Shown here piece after piece: positions 20,450 through 31,900 of a DNA stretch of 64,000 bases. Each line of letters starts with the position of its first letter. Position 1 is the first letter of the stretch. Under the pieces are notes generated by a model. It was not told where the DNA came from, searched no databases, and saw only the letters and a list, made by a program, of their open reading frames with translations. The position numbers and the translations under genes are program-made. The stretch spans positions 124,001-188,000 of the forward strand of contig JAFBJZ010000918.1 of NCBI GenBank assembly GCA_016785225.1, in the 5' to 3' direction. The DNA is from Psettodes erumei (taxonomy: Eukaryota; Chordata; Actinopteri; Pleuronectiformes; Psettodidae).

Positions 20450-20840
20450 CCCGGTACCATCATGACCTTGGTTTGGAATGACATCTATTTGCTGGCTGGC
20501 TGCACACATCTCTTTGCAAATTGTGTGGGCCAGGCTAATTTGTTTTTATGCACGTTTAGTCAAGAATGTGATGCCACGTTAGCTTTCGGGAGCGCTGCCA
20601 GTGTGGCGCGGGGGCTCCGAGTGACAGACAGAAAAAGGGTGATGGAGGATGATTGCTCTGCCGGTTGTGTTGATATATGAAAAAGGAAGACCCCGACGGA
20701 CGCATCCCGGAATGGGTTCACGGCAGATTGGAGTCCTTCTGGGACCACCTAAAGCTGAATATCATCATCTGTGCCTGGAAATAAACAATCACCTTTAAAA
20801 CCCAAATCCTGGAGTGAAGACAGGTACTGGGAAGAGGCTT
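20450..20840. promoter_or_regulatory. Candidate non-coding regulatory block
   Basis: Complex, repeat-free sequence with CTTTGCAAATTGTG (20513-20526), GGCTAATTTGTTTTTATGC (20533-20551) and TGGAAATAAACAATCACC (20776-20793, forkhead-like AAACAA). The 72-codon frame at 20462 has no recognisable domain. It looks like an enhancer, not an exon. Confidence 0.35.
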
Positions 20841-21849
20841 AACAAATCTTAAACCCGAGTACGCTCTGCCGTGTCATAAAAAGCCTTATAAAACATTTTT
20901 AAGCATGAATCACTCCGAGTAAAGAAAATTTATGGACACAAAAAAAATGTACGGGGGAGGGGCGTGCGTCGAGCCCGTCTGGAAGAACGCTCCCTTGACC
21001 TGCAGGCAAAAACGATCGCCATGCCCTCGCCGAAGTGGAACGTAAACACGGCTCGCGCAGGAAAATATTTTGCCTTCCTCGCAGCCGGACGGAGCTCTCA
21101 GCTCTCAGCGGCCGTTTCTCTTTCGGCGCGAATGCCGAGCTGCGGGGTTCGCCCTTCCTGCATGCAGGCGGCATCGTTTGCCGCCGCCAGCGTCTCGAAG
21201 CGGGGCCGTGGGGCCGTCGACGGAGCGAATCCACGATGTGATACCGAACGCGCGCAGAGATAAGTCTTCACGGCGCGCACGTGTCCTCCTGCAACCAGGG
21301 GGCCTGGGCCTACCTGGCCGAACAGGAGGCCGTCCTCATGTCGCACGACAGAAATAGCCCCCGCGCCCCCGCTCGCGACGCGTTCCTTCCCGCAGGGGCG
21401 ACGCAGACAGCTCGGGGTGAAAAAGGTCGGGCGCAGATACGGGAACCCAGCGCACACACGCGTCTAAAGATAAACGTCCGCGCGCCGCAACGCGCCGCCC
21501 CCTCTCCTGCGTTGATGCGTCTGTAAAGGTTACATTCCACAGACACGGCTCATGTGCAGTACGTCTTCGCGCTATACATGAGCGCGGCATGTTCGGCGGA
21601 CGGAAAAAGACGGGGGCGATGGGTTTATTTCTGAAGAAATGTGCTCCCAGAAAAAAAAAGCTTCATACTCTGTGTTCACACTGAATAAATGAATAATACA
21701 ATCCTGCTATTGGAAATAAAGGGCGAGCTCACTCAAAACACATCAAGTTCTACACTGTAACTCATCCCATGCACATACCTTTGGTCTTAGCTTCTGTCCT
21801 CTTCTTCGTCTCTTCCTGGAAAAAATGTCCTGCTTACTTGGGTCAGTGC
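20841..21849. other. CpG-dense sequence, no gene recognised
   Basis: The stretch 20960-21600 is extremely CpG-rich, with overlapping frames of 80-119 codons in several phases on both strands, the signature of stop-poor GC-rich DNA. No domain, splice pair or start context singles out one frame. A CpG-island promoter cannot be excluded. Confidence 0.4.
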
Positions 21850-22112
21850 ACCAGTACTCGGATCACGAGCGCACATGTACTTCAGTGCAAGTAATCCATT
21901 TGTAAAAATGACCCATTAATACATACAACACTTCGGTGTTGCAGCCAATAAAGGTGGATCGGATTTTTATTACCTCCGCTTTATATAGTGCTGGGTATGA
22001 CTAATATACCAGCGTAACTTAAGTGATCAAATAAACGTGGTTCAGTAAAAAGGAGTAGAATGACAAAGTAGCAAAAGATTCAAATACAAGTACAAGTGCC
22101 TTCAAATTCAGG
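21850..22112. mobile_element. Decayed teleost AAGTAC-rich non-autonomous DNA element
   Basis: Ordered phrases match a very common fish repeat whose ends consist of AAGTACTT-type motifs: CCAGTACTCGGATCA (21851-21865), AATGACCCATT, CGGTGTTGCAGCCAATAAAGGTGGAT, TTTATATAGTGCTGGGTATGACTAATA, CAGTAAAAAGGAGTAGAATGACAAAGTAGC and ATACAAGTACAAGTGCCTTCAAATT. It has no coding capacity. One terminal part is missing. Family naming needs a repeat library. Confidence 0.75.
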
Positions 22113-23560
22113 AGCAACTTGACTGCACGCGGTGCTACCGCCCCTCACGGATCCAGAACCTTTCATTTCCTCCATGGTAACGCTACCTCGTGAGATGCGC
22201 GCGGTGCCGACCCGTTTGCCGTGTGATATGTGCATGAACAGCGCCGCGCCAGAACTGCGTGGTCGGTTTCAAATTCCTCTATCGCTCCCCCTGAGCGGGC
22301 GGAGAAAAGTACCACTGGCACATATTCCGTTTGGTTTGGAAATGCGGCGCATTAAAGGAGCTTCTAAAAAAGGTTTTAAATTTGGGCTGGGGGTGGTGTG
22401 TGTGTGTGTGTGTGTTGGGGGGGGGGGCAGACAGTCTGCAAAGACACAGTATGAAAAACATTTCTCACAGACTGTGGATTTGTCAAACAGCCCCAAAAAA
22501 GCTGAACCTGCCTCCACTCTGGTTGTAACAGGATGTAGCGACATCTGCTAGCAGCGTGCCTCGGCCCATCGGATACGTGGCGCTGCGCACTTCCTGTCAG
22601 AGTGCTTTGTCACATCAGTTACATAAGTCTGGCGTTTACCTGGCCTTCATCGACACTGCCGAGAAAAAAACTGCTTTCCAGTCACGTTTTACAAGGCTGC
22701 GCTGCGGCAACGCTAACGGCTCGGCTGCGTTCCGGCGAACCCTTCCAGCTCATGAATGTCTCACTCAGCTTGGACTCTCTGGATCGGATTACACGGTGCC
22801 GGCGAGCTTCAATCTCCGCTATGACCGGTCCACGCTTCTCGCTCCCACGTGCTTTTGATCTTGAATGCGGAAATGACGCGCCGCGACGTGGACCCCGGCT
22901 CGCCCCCCTTTCGTCGTCACGCGCGAGAGTTCGGCACAATGTCAGGTTTCGCATCAATGTCAAGCGAAAAGAAGAAAAAAACGTTCACTCGATTGAAACC
23001 AGGACGAGGAGATACAAGAGCATGTGACGCAGCTTCGGGGATGGAGAGCAGCTTTCGCCGCGATCCCCCGTTCGGACGGGAGTGGTATCAGGAATATCAG
23101 GCATGCTCGCGCTGCCGGAGGGTTATCCTGCAGGATTAGAAACCGGCATTATCTCGCCACGGCTTGGACGCAGGAACAGGCCACGCCGGGTTTGAGCGCG
23201 CGCCAGTCCACGCATGCGCAGGCGCATCACCCACGCAAAGGCTATCGGGGGCATCGCTCCGAAATTCCAGGGGTGAGATGCAAAGCAGCCATTAATATTC
23301 CCTTCACCTAAGTCAGTGCGGCCGCTGAATTTGGACGCGGTGGTTATATTTTCCCAAGGTTTAAGAGATCGCTCTTGTTTGAGGAGGAGAGGCGGTGTGG
23401 AGGGCGAGGGGGGGGCGGCGGCACATTTCCCTGGTAAACAGCAGGTGACCTATCTGCTTAAGCCGCGGTGCTGATTTACACACAGCCGAGAGTAAAAAGC
23501 GTTTTCCTGGCGAAGGATTAGGAACACGAACACCTAGAGAGTTACCTGCATCTGTGCGCC
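22113..23560. other. CpG-rich unique sequence, no gene recognised
   Basis: It contains (GT)n at 22396-22415 followed by a G run (22417-22427), a CTCF-like AGCGACATCTGCTAGC (22537-22552) and an NRF1-like CACGCATGCGCA (23209-23220). Frames up to 141 codons have no recognisable domain. The stretch 23270-23400 is complex and may be regulatory. Confidence 0.4.
22537..22552. promoter_or_regulatory. Possible CTCF-type site
   Basis: AGCGACATCTGCTAGC resembles the reverse CTCF core (AGCGCCA/CTCTGGTGG) with a few mismatches. Confidence is low without a matrix score. Confidence 0.2.
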
Positions 23561-24320
23561 GCGCTCATACGGGGAGGATGTTATCGAGTCCATATGTTTA
23601 CGCGAGGACGCGGTCCGCTTCCTCCTCACCCACGGGCCCCCGTGGGGGGGGTCAAAAGGTCGCCGCTGCACCCAAAATCAACAGCGGAATAATCACTCCT
23701 TTCTTCCTCGCGTCTTCATTTTTTTCTGTCCATATTTCTTGCCTTCTGTCTCCCCGTCCCTATAATTTCGCCTACTGTCTTGACATCTTTTCAGCGTGTC
23801 ACTGATTCATGCTCTCCTCCTCCTCCTCCCCCCCCTCCCGACCCGCATGCCGTCCCTCCATCCGTCACTCGGCTGTCCCCGGGCGAGCCGGCAGGAGCCG
23901 GGCTGACTGTACGAGAGGTCTCGCAGGGGCGACCACTCCCCTGCCGTCTGCTCCGCTCGCGGGCGTCCACTTCAAAAGGTGAAGCGGCGGCTCGCGCGCA
24001 GTGGAAGGCGGCGCGCCGCTGATGCAGATCTTTTGTTGCCATCGTGGTGACTCGTGAGTGCAGGGCGCGTGGTCGGAACGCACAGTAATATTGTAATGAC
24101 TCGCTCGTCTTTTCCACTGGTTCACTGCTTTTTTTATTCATTTCCAAATGGCTCACAGGAGGGCCAGATCAAACAGGGGAAATATTCGACAGCCATTTTT
24201 TTTTTTTTTTTGGCTTCGTCTCTACTTATGAGGGCTTATTGTTGACAGTCTCCCAAAGACATCATTCACATGTAAAACCAGGCAGCTCAGTGACTGATGT
24301 AGCACTGCAAGCGACCTCAT
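23561..24320. other. CpG-rich to neutral sequence, no gene recognised
   Basis: (CTC)n/C-rich sequence at 23813-23840, CpG-rich complex DNA to 24080, and a T run at 24197-24211. The 121-codon minus frame contains a poly-Gly from the C run and is not credible. Confidence 0.4.
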
Positions 24321-24324
24321 ACAT

Positions 24325-24378
<54 letters not shown>

Positions 24379-24381
24379 TAT
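24321..24381. repeat. Long (AT)n microsatellite
   Basis: About 61 bp of alternating AT with two interruptions; the longest perfect part is 24337-24372. It is self-complementary and can extrude as a cruciform. Confidence 0.95.
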
Positions 24382-24434
24382 CACAGTGGCATGGCTCTAC
24401 ATATGTAAATGTGCTGTAAATCCTCATTTGTCCG

Positions 24435-24745
24435 GCAGCCTTTTAAAGCAACACTGCGCCTTCTGAATAATGTTTTTCCTGCTGGTGTTAATTTGATCAT
24501 TCTGCTCTTGGGACTTTTCAACGTTGGAGGCCGCTCCCCTTTGCGACCACTGCAAGCAAATCTGCTCAAAAGCAGTTGCAGCGGCATTCTTCCAGAAACA
24601 GAATGGCAACACTCGCACTCTTTTAGCTCTGCTTTTGGTCTCCACCAACTTCTGAGGGTAACTCCTGGCACTTCAGCTGCTAAATGCCCTGCTGTGTTCA
24701 GAAGCTCGTCGCTAACCGGGGGGGGTCACACACTGCGTCCTTTAT
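24435..24745 (+). mobile_element. Decayed teleost interspersed repeat
   Basis: Ordered phrases match a frequent fish repeat: AAAGCAACACTGCGCCTTCTG (24445-24465), CATTCTGCTCTTGG, AAGCAAATCTGCTCAAAAGCAGTTGCAGCGGCATT, TTTTGGTCTCCACCAACTTCTG and GCTGCTAAATGCCCTGCTGTGTTCAG, ending in CGCTAACCGG (24709-24719). It is non-coding, and I cannot name the family. Confidence 0.55.
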
Positions 24746-25870
24746 AAAGACTGTGTACGGGGCAGCCAATCAGAAGACCTAACTGTTAAATGGTGTGGAA
24801 CATGTCACCAAATGCTTCAGAAATGCGTTCAATGTGGACATATAAAGGTTCCTCGTGTTTTGACCCGAGACAAAACGTTTCTGTTTGTTGCTGTAGAGAT
24901 GCACGCCACCTATAAGTTTAACCAGACAACGCTGATTGGATGTCAAGTCATGCGACACCCCACGCCATTTTTTTTCTCAAAGTTGGAGCACTAGAGCGTT
25001 TGCTATCCTGTCGCGAGCGCAGGAAAAGGGGAAACTGACCACACGCCTCGAAGGCCAGCAGATTCAGCGAAGGTGCTCACGGCAGAGAAAAACAAGGCCT
25101 GCGAAACAGGCAGACAGGTGGATAATCAGGCAGGTCAGTGGACTGCACAAGGCGACGTAACCAGGGGCAACGGCCCGAATCAAAAAGTAGGCCTGTGGGT
25201 AAAGCTGGGTCCAGGTGAGGGAGTGGGCGGGCAAGGGGACAGAAAGTCCGGGGGACATCTGGTGGGCAGAATGAGAACGGCAGGTCTGAGGAGGAACGAG
25301 TCGTGGCTGGAGACGGGGGGGGGGGGGGGGTGGGACAGAGGAAGCATTCAGCTTGAGGTGTTTGCAGAAACACACCGTAAGGCAACTTTTTCAGCACACA
25401 CACACACCACTTGCGTAGTGAGTACAGAGCGGCGACGTCCGAGGGTTGAAAACCCCACCACCACCCCTATTTTTTTTTTCAAATCCATGGGAAAAGAGGA
25501 GATAGAGCTGAATCATATTTCACATTTCTACTTGCACGTTCCAGCTGTCGAGCGGTGGTGTGGCGGGATCTCGGGGCAGGACCGCAACAGAAACACGTTA
25601 TTTGAAACTTTTTTTTTTTTAACTTGGCATCCTGCTTCAGTTTCGTGGACGGCACCTCATGCGCATTGTACGCCTCCTGTGCGACGATACTGCGCTCCCT
25701 ACGTTTTTTTTTTTAAACGCCTGTCGGATGGCCGGCATAGCAACACACAAAAAAAGAAATAAGGGGGACTGTGCCGGCTGCTTCATGCATGCGCGGGCCG
25801 GTTTGAATGCTCATTTGCATTTCAGCCACCGCTGGACACAGCCGTGCACGGACTCCATTCTCCATCAGCC
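24746..25870. other. Unique sequence, no gene recognised
   Basis: TTTATAAA (24741-24748) and a perfect NF-Y box AGCCAATCA (24764-24772) lie at its start. A G run of about 15 occurs at 25316-25330, and T runs at 25470-25480, 25610-25621 and 25704-25714. The 229-codon plus frame (25073) lacks domain features and crosses the G run. Confidence 0.4.
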
Positions 25871-25879
25871 ATGATCACA

Positions 25880-25914
<35 letters not shown>
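25880..25914. repeat. Compound (CT)n-(CA)n microsatellite
   Basis: About six CT units followed directly by about eleven CA units. Confidence 0.95.
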
Positions 25915-26940
25915 GCATATCTAGGTCAAGGCAGCCAGGGGTAATGGGAAAAGCCTGAGGCATATCTGCCAGGCAAATGATCTTATGAAATGATTAAAGA
26001 GTGGTTTCTCTCACTGAAGGCGTGGATAAAACAAGACTAGTGGTGCATACGCAGGTTGGGGGGGGCTAGTCCGGGCTCAACTGCATCCGTCCCAAAAGGT
26101 TCCCTGGGAAGAGGCGGTAAACAAGGTGGCGCACGGTCCTTCAGCAAAAAGATTTTTAAAAAACAACACGCCACCTCTTTAAGTTTCTGTAGTAGCCATG
26201 GAGTGACAACGACATGTTTAATGCAGATTCTTGACGCGCACAATATGGGTCATTCTCAGCCCGAGGGGGGGGGGGGCAATCTCTGTCCCACATGCATTGA
26301 ACTCATGAAAAAAAGCCCAGTCACACAGGCGTTCTGGATGAAACCCCATCGTCCTCCGCTGGATCGGGCCACCTAACGGCAAAACCCGGCAAGAACCAGC
26401 TGACAGCTAATCAGGAGAGGTGAGAGAACGATGGCGACACCTGCGGTTGCGGATGGCGGCGCTAAGTAACGCTGCATCTATTTATAAGCCACCGTAGCCG
26501 CAGTGACGTTTCCTCTCGATGGCGCCCGGCACCAGCTGCGTCGCTCTTGTAAATGAAGTCGCGGCGTATGAGCCCATGAGCGCAAACTGCGTGCAGCGAC
26601 CTCTCGCCCTGCCTCACATAATTCTTTTTTTTTTTTTTTGCGTGTACAGCTCATTTTAATCCCGGGGGGCACTCTGCCATGGCTAAAGCAAAAAATGTAA
26701 ATAATAATGTAAATATATTAATATATTTAAAGGCTCCAGAGGAATAATAAGATGATCATATCAAAAATTCGGGCCTAATCTGAATCTTTATGTTGACATT
26801 TTCTTATTAATAAGTCACCTTCATTATTACAAACTATTTTTTTTTTTTTACTTTTGGCAAACTGATAAACAGCACCGCTCTCCATTCGCTGAAAGAAATG
26901 GGCTCTATTGCAAAGTGCTGACAGATATGCAAACAAGCGG
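25915..26940. other. Unique sequence with homopolymers, no gene recognised
   Basis: G runs at 26058-26066 and 26265-26275, T runs at 26625-26639 and 26837-26850, and an AT-rich stretch at 26690-26830 with TAATATATTAATATATTTAA. GCGACACCTGCGG near 26434 is weakly CTCF-like. No product recognised. Confidence 0.4.
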
Positions 26941-27560
26941 TGTAAGTGTTAATAGCTGCTAGCTTAGCGCGTGAGCGGCGAGGTGTTGATTGGTGCTGCT
27001 TGCGAGCTGCTGGGGGGCGTGGTGACGCCCTCCGCCAACTGAAAGCCCACGGAGGCGGATGGCGTCTCGCCGGCAAGCTGAAGTTTGCCCTCCGGCCGCA
27101 TGGGGGTGGGGGTGGGGTGGGCATTGAGATGCTTTTGGACAGCGGTGAAGTGACCCGCATGTTTTTCGTTTTTTTTCGCCCTCTGGTCATCTCTCCTCTC
27201 GTCCTCTCTCATTTTTGTTCTGTTTCCCTACCGGCCACCCCCCTTTCTCTCTCTCTCTCTCTCTCCTCCTTTGCCTCGACACTAATGCCATCGCCGCTGC
27301 CGCGCTAACGGACAGGTGTTGGGTGCCCGCCTCTTCTGAAAGACGAGAAGGTGTGGGACGGCAACTCGGCACGTGCCTATCTCTCCGATCGATGCAAAGT
27401 GGGCTTCAAGCAGACCGTCCCAACAAACACCGCCGTGTGCATTTTCCCCGTGCCCGCATCAGAAGGCGAGAGGCTGCTTGTCTGATGTGACGATGTCGCG
27501 GGGAGTGGCCCTCGCCGTGGCTGACAAACAGATATAATCAGCTCTCCAGAGACCCATCCC
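26941..27560. other. CpG-rich sequence with G-quadruplex motif and CT tract
   Basis: G5-T-G5-T-G4-T-G3 occupies 27112-27131. (CT)n lies at 27245-27266. Frames of 120 and 118 codons on opposite strands overlap completely and carry no domain. Nothing is recognised as a gene. Confidence 0.4.
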
Positions 27561-28215
27561 TGCCGCTGCTCCACTCATTACAGCTGCGCTAATACACGCA
27601 TCAAACAATCGAGGGGAGGGGGGCCCACCGGCCACCTCGCCGTACCCGCGCGCCGATCGCTGTTCACGTGATGTTCGCGGCCGTCAGCCGCCGTCACGTC
27701 GACGCGCATCTCCCATCAAAGGAGCTGTCCCTTTGACTCCCCCCCCGGGCACAGAGACCAGAATAATCGCATAATCTCCAAACTAAGGAGCCATATACAT
27801 ATCTAATTGACCGGCCGGGCCGCGCTGTCAGTCCGTCAGCACGGATTTGCATGGGTGTGATGTATTTAATACGTTCTCATGCCTGATCCTGCGCACCATA
27901 ATAACACAGCATGGGGAGCTGATTTATCGCCTCGTCCTGGCTGGAGGCTCCGTCTGGGATCGGGGGGTGGGGGTGGGGGGTGGGGGTTTGAAGGCTGTGA
28001 ATGGATGCACACAGATGCAGATATAGGTGTATACGCTTGTGTCCGTGCGTGCACGCGCGCAGGGGGCTCATCCGTCCTTAAAGCACGTCGACTAGACGGC
28101 AATCGTGCCCCACGTTCCTCAAAAAAAAAAAAAAGGGCCGATTGTCTTATGCAGATGAGGGCCACGCTACGGCCGCGACACGCCGACCCGCATGTGGGTC
28201 ATGTGACGAGAGCGG
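27561..28215. promoter_or_regulatory. Candidate regulatory sequence with M-box and strong G-quadruplex
   Basis: TCACGTGA (27664-27671) is a palindromic bHLH-Zip site. The stretch 27755-27900 is complex (ATATACATATCTAATTGACC; TGTATTTAATACG). G6-T-G5-T-G6-T-G5 lies at 27962-27986. No gene. Confidence 0.35.
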
Positions 28216-28990
28216 GGCGGGCGGGTTGATAGCCCGCTCGCTCTTTATTTATTAGCAGGGGCCATTGTTCGCCGTCACCTCTGCCGGTCGGCAGAAGACA
28301 CTGGGAGGCATTCAGGCCAAGGGAGAGGAAAACAATTGCACGATTTGTGACGGACATGCAAAAAAAACCCTCTCTAATTAGCCTGATGGGAGGGAAAATG
28401 AATCACGGAACAAAGTTCCGTCTGTTAAGGACGCCGCGGCAATTCGCTCCCCTCTTTCTAGCGGCGTCCAGCCACGTGCAGAGTTTCGGTTTGCGTGCTA
28501 CGCGCCGGGTTCAAGGCTTAAATTTCTCACACCACTGCATTAAAAAAAAAAAGCTTTTCCGAAAGTCCCACGGCAACATTTGCTCCTTAAAAGTCACTAG
28601 CAGTTTTGTTGTGAAAGGCTTCCATCCGCCTCATCAGAAACGAATTCTAATAAAACCCGATCGCTGTGTAGTCGGCAGATTATCCGGAGGATAATTGTGG
28701 AACGGTGTGTTTTCAAAGCCCAGGAATTTTTTATTCCCCCTTCCTTCTCCTTCCAACCAAAAGTACCTGCTTGGGACGTAAACGGAAGCGTTCTGAACGT
28801 CAGCCAAGGTTTGGCCATAAAAAAAAAAGTCTGTTGTCGGAGCCTGACCCCCTCCATGACTTCCAAAATGACGAGCTGAAGTTCTGGGCCGTGAGAGCTC
28901 CTCCGATTTCCGCCAATAGCTTTAATTAAAATACGCTACTTTTTTCACACATTTTCATCTGGATCTCTTTCTGCTGCGTGCACAACAGCA
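28216..28990. promoter_or_regulatory. Candidate non-coding regulatory block
   Basis: TTATTTATTAGCAGGGGCCATTG (28244-28266) and CTCTCTAATTAGCCTGATGGG (28369-28389) are homeodomain-type cores in complex sequence. The stretch 28540-28880 is ordinary sequence. The 115-codon plus frame is unrecognised. Confidence 0.3.
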
Positions 28991-29008
28991 TTTTTTTTTT
29001 TTTTTTTT
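28991..29008 (+). repeat. T18 homopolymer
   Basis: Simple T run. No adjacent target-site duplication or retroelement body was seen, so it is not called a poly(A) tail. Confidence 0.9.
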
Positions 29009-29771
29009 GCTTCAAACCAATTTCACATGATATAAGTCAAGTCACGCAATAAGTGAGAAAATGCGTCGTTGAAACTTTAAAGCGTCTCCTCGTCAACAAA
29101 GGCCAGCGTTTGTGTGCATTTTTCCTCCAAAAGGCGTCCAAAGGAAAAACCTGTTCCGTCCGGGAACGAGGCACGGGTCGGCATTTCGTGGTTGCGTGAG
29201 GCGCCGACGCAACCGGGGGCTCTTCCTCCCAGAATGTGGCGGCCATTTTTTCGCCGTCCCCCCCAGGTCAGAGCGCTCCTTTTAATTATGGTGAGCCGGA
29301 GCTGGGCTGCGGTGGCAGTGGGGGGGGGGCCGGGACACAGAGGGGGTTCGTGGGACGGCAGGGAGCAGTATGGACTCCGACAACCCAAGGCATGAATCGT
29401 GTTAACGGATTTCAAAAACAGATGACCTGCGTGCTGATCTCATGATCCGTGCCTTCCAGTCCTTCCTAAATGCAAGCTTTTCACTTCTCATCTCGCTTTC
29501 ATCGTCGGGTCTGGCTTTTTTTTTTTCCCCCTCTCTCTCTGATAGAAATCACCCCACCCCCACCCTTCCACCACCACCACCACCCCCTTCCTCACATGAC
29601 ACAGCCCGGGGCATTATCATAGGATATGTCCAGAGGTCCATGCTGACCTTTCACCTCGGTCTCTGGGATAGAAGGGGGCCCCGGTCTCTGCCTGAGCATA
29701 AAGAGTGGCGGGGGCCAGCGGCGGTATTGTTGGAGGGGGCTGCTGACTGACAGGTCATTTTTCACCCATTG
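29009..29771. other. Unique sequence with YY1-type motif, no gene recognised
   Basis: GGCGGCCATTTT at 29238-29249 is an exact CGGCCATNTT-type YY1 site in a CpG-rich patch. CAC trinucleotides occupy about 29567-29584. No coding frame recognised. Confidence 0.4.
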
Positions 29772-29793
29772 TTTTTTTTTTTTTTTTTTTTTT
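29772..29793 (+). repeat. T22 homopolymer
   Basis: Simple T run followed by C/T-rich sequence. No retroelement recognised next to it. Confidence 0.9.
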
Positions 29794-31200
29794 CTCTTCC
29801 CCCCCAAACAGCAATTTTTATCTTGCAAAGTAACGCCTTGGCAACCATGAAACATGTAGCTCCAATGTGCTCGTTGTTGTCAAGTGATGATCTGATGCCA
29901 TTCGGAGCATAAAGGTAGCCAAGGCCCCCCCCGCCCCTGGGGGGGCGACTTTCCTAAAGGTTCGCGCTGCAGCATTTTCCAAATTTATTGCTGTCTAATG
30001 GTAATGATTAGCATTTAAGGGTTTAAAAAAAAAGGTAATAAAAAACAGCTGGGAAATATCTCCAGACCTGCCCGTGATCCCCCGCGCGGCCGCAGCGCGA
30101 CACCTTCCTCACGCGTTTTTTAAAAAATTTTCCCGGGGCGTCCCCGCGCGTTTGCGCCCCGCTCGCTCGCTCGCCTGCGCGGCCGCGGCGCTCCGTCCTC
30201 TGCTGGTATCTGGCGCTGTATCAAAGCAGGGGAACGAGATGCGCTCCAAGTTTTAAATTGAATTTCATGCCGGATTAGTGGCACTCCTCTGAAATGCATG
30301 CGAGCCTCCCCTAATGATGTGCTCATCTTCGCACTCCAGAGACACACCGTCTGTGTGCGCGTGTGTTTGTGTGTGTGTGTGTTTCTCCATCAATTAGCAT
30401 GAGCAGACTAGTGGCACATAACAGATATGTTTGCCTTATCAGTGGAAGTAATTGCTTTGTTCGGCTCTGCTGGCGGACTTCATCAGCCTCGGTACATATT
30501 ATGACAGGGGAAGGGCCGCTGTTATGAAGCCTTGTTGTGTTCCACAAACACACTTTCCGCGGCAAAATGTTTGCTTCTGACCCGCGGCAGCTAACTGCGC
30601 CGCTGCTGGCGGCATGAGAAGTTTCGCGAACTCGGGGAAGCGGATCGGTCGACGCTCTCCGGATCGAAACGGATCGGGCATGCGCTGCTTCCTCGCCATT
30701 CTCCTCCCTCCCTCCCTCCCTCCCTCCTTCCCCCTCCTTCTGTCGCCGGCCACGTCTCATGGCGTCCAGGCAGCCTTGGGTCTATCTGTCCTTTGCCATG
30801 TGTCCTCTTTAGCACTGACCCATGCTGGAGGAGCAGGGACTGGGGCCTGGGGGCTGAGCTGGTAGCAGAGGGAAGCCTATTTGTGTGCGTGTGTGTGAGG
30901 AGGGGGGGGAGCGGGCTCCGCTGGAGGCACTGGTTGAGCAGAGGGCAACGGCGTGGGGGTTGAATGCGAGCCACGCAAGCGAGGCCCGAGCGACGTGGAT
31001 GAATAACAGAGATGTGCAGCGGTACAGGCTGCCCCGCCGATGACCCCGCCTGCTCCGGCCAGGCCGGTGAACAATGTGTGTGTGTGTGCGCGGCGCCGTT
31101 CGCCCTTTCGAGCGTGCGCGTCGTGCGTGTGCTCTCCTTGTCAAATCAAGGCCCCGGGGCTGCGGAGTATCTCGGACACAGCTCACGCGGTGAAAGGGAT
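29794..31200. other. CpG-rich sequence, no gene recognised
   Basis: The stretch 29960-30060 is AT-richer and may be regulatory. (GT)n at 30361-30382 and (CTCC)n at about 30702-30730. Long frames on the minus strand (145-152 codons) are repeat-driven, with poly-Gly-Arg and His-Thr stretches. Confidence 0.4.
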
Positions 31201-31900
31201 CGAGCGGAGGAGGGGGAGGGGGAAGGGGTGGGGGTGGGGGGGAGTGGCTCCGCCCCATGTGGCCCACGGCTGCGGCACGTCACTGATGTTACCGGGCTCA
31301 TCGACGCCACGTCGATCATCATCTGCGTGCGCTGACCCCCGTAACCGCTGACTGGTTCTCATCCGCGTGGCCAGATCATCGTCGGAAATCTTCTGCGGGG
31401 CGCGAGCTATCGATTCGCGAGCGAACTCTCCCCACGGCCGTCAAATAAAGAAGGACAGAGGAGCCGCACAGTGACGTGAAAATGCTCATTTCGCCACCCC
31501 ACCCCCACCCCGCGCCGCCGTACGCCGTGTGCCACCTCCCCGGGTGGTCCGGGTGATTAACGGCACAATAAAGATGGACACTTCCGACAACCGGCGGCAG
31601 CAGCGATGCCATGCAAATTTCGCCGCAATCAATCTTGGCACAGAAGCGGTTAAGTTTCAGAGGGAGGCGGAACAAAAAGCCAGCCATATTGGCGGCGCCG
31701 CGTGCCAAGCGGTAGTCATGGCCCCTGCCCAGCCCTCCTATTACGAGGCTGGCAGCGAGCTGGCCTGCCCGCTGGGGAAAACAGGGGGGCTGACACCGGG
31801 AACATATGCAGCAACACCTGACTGCTGTGCCGCCGCCGCGGACCCGGCTGGCCGAGTGAGAGACACACGCACACACACACACACACACACGTTGCAGGAG
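31201..31900. promoter_or_regulatory. G-quadruplex tract and candidate regulatory block
   Basis: G runs of 5, 5, 4, 5 and 7 separated by one or two bases lie at 31212-31242. 31555-31740 is complex sequence with GGCACAATAAAG, CCATGCAAATTTCGCC (octamer ATGCAAAT, 31612-31619) and CCGCAATCAATC. (AC)n occupies 31870-31890. The 204-codon minus frame is not credible. Confidence 0.35.

Noticed and set aside
25073..25762. 229-codon plus frame, the longest in the window
   Set aside because: It crosses a 15-base G run, several T runs and a CA run, and has no domain or start context.
28991..29008. T18 as the poly(A) tail of a minus-strand retroelement
   Set aside because: No element body or target-site duplication next to it. 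The same applies to T22 at 29772.
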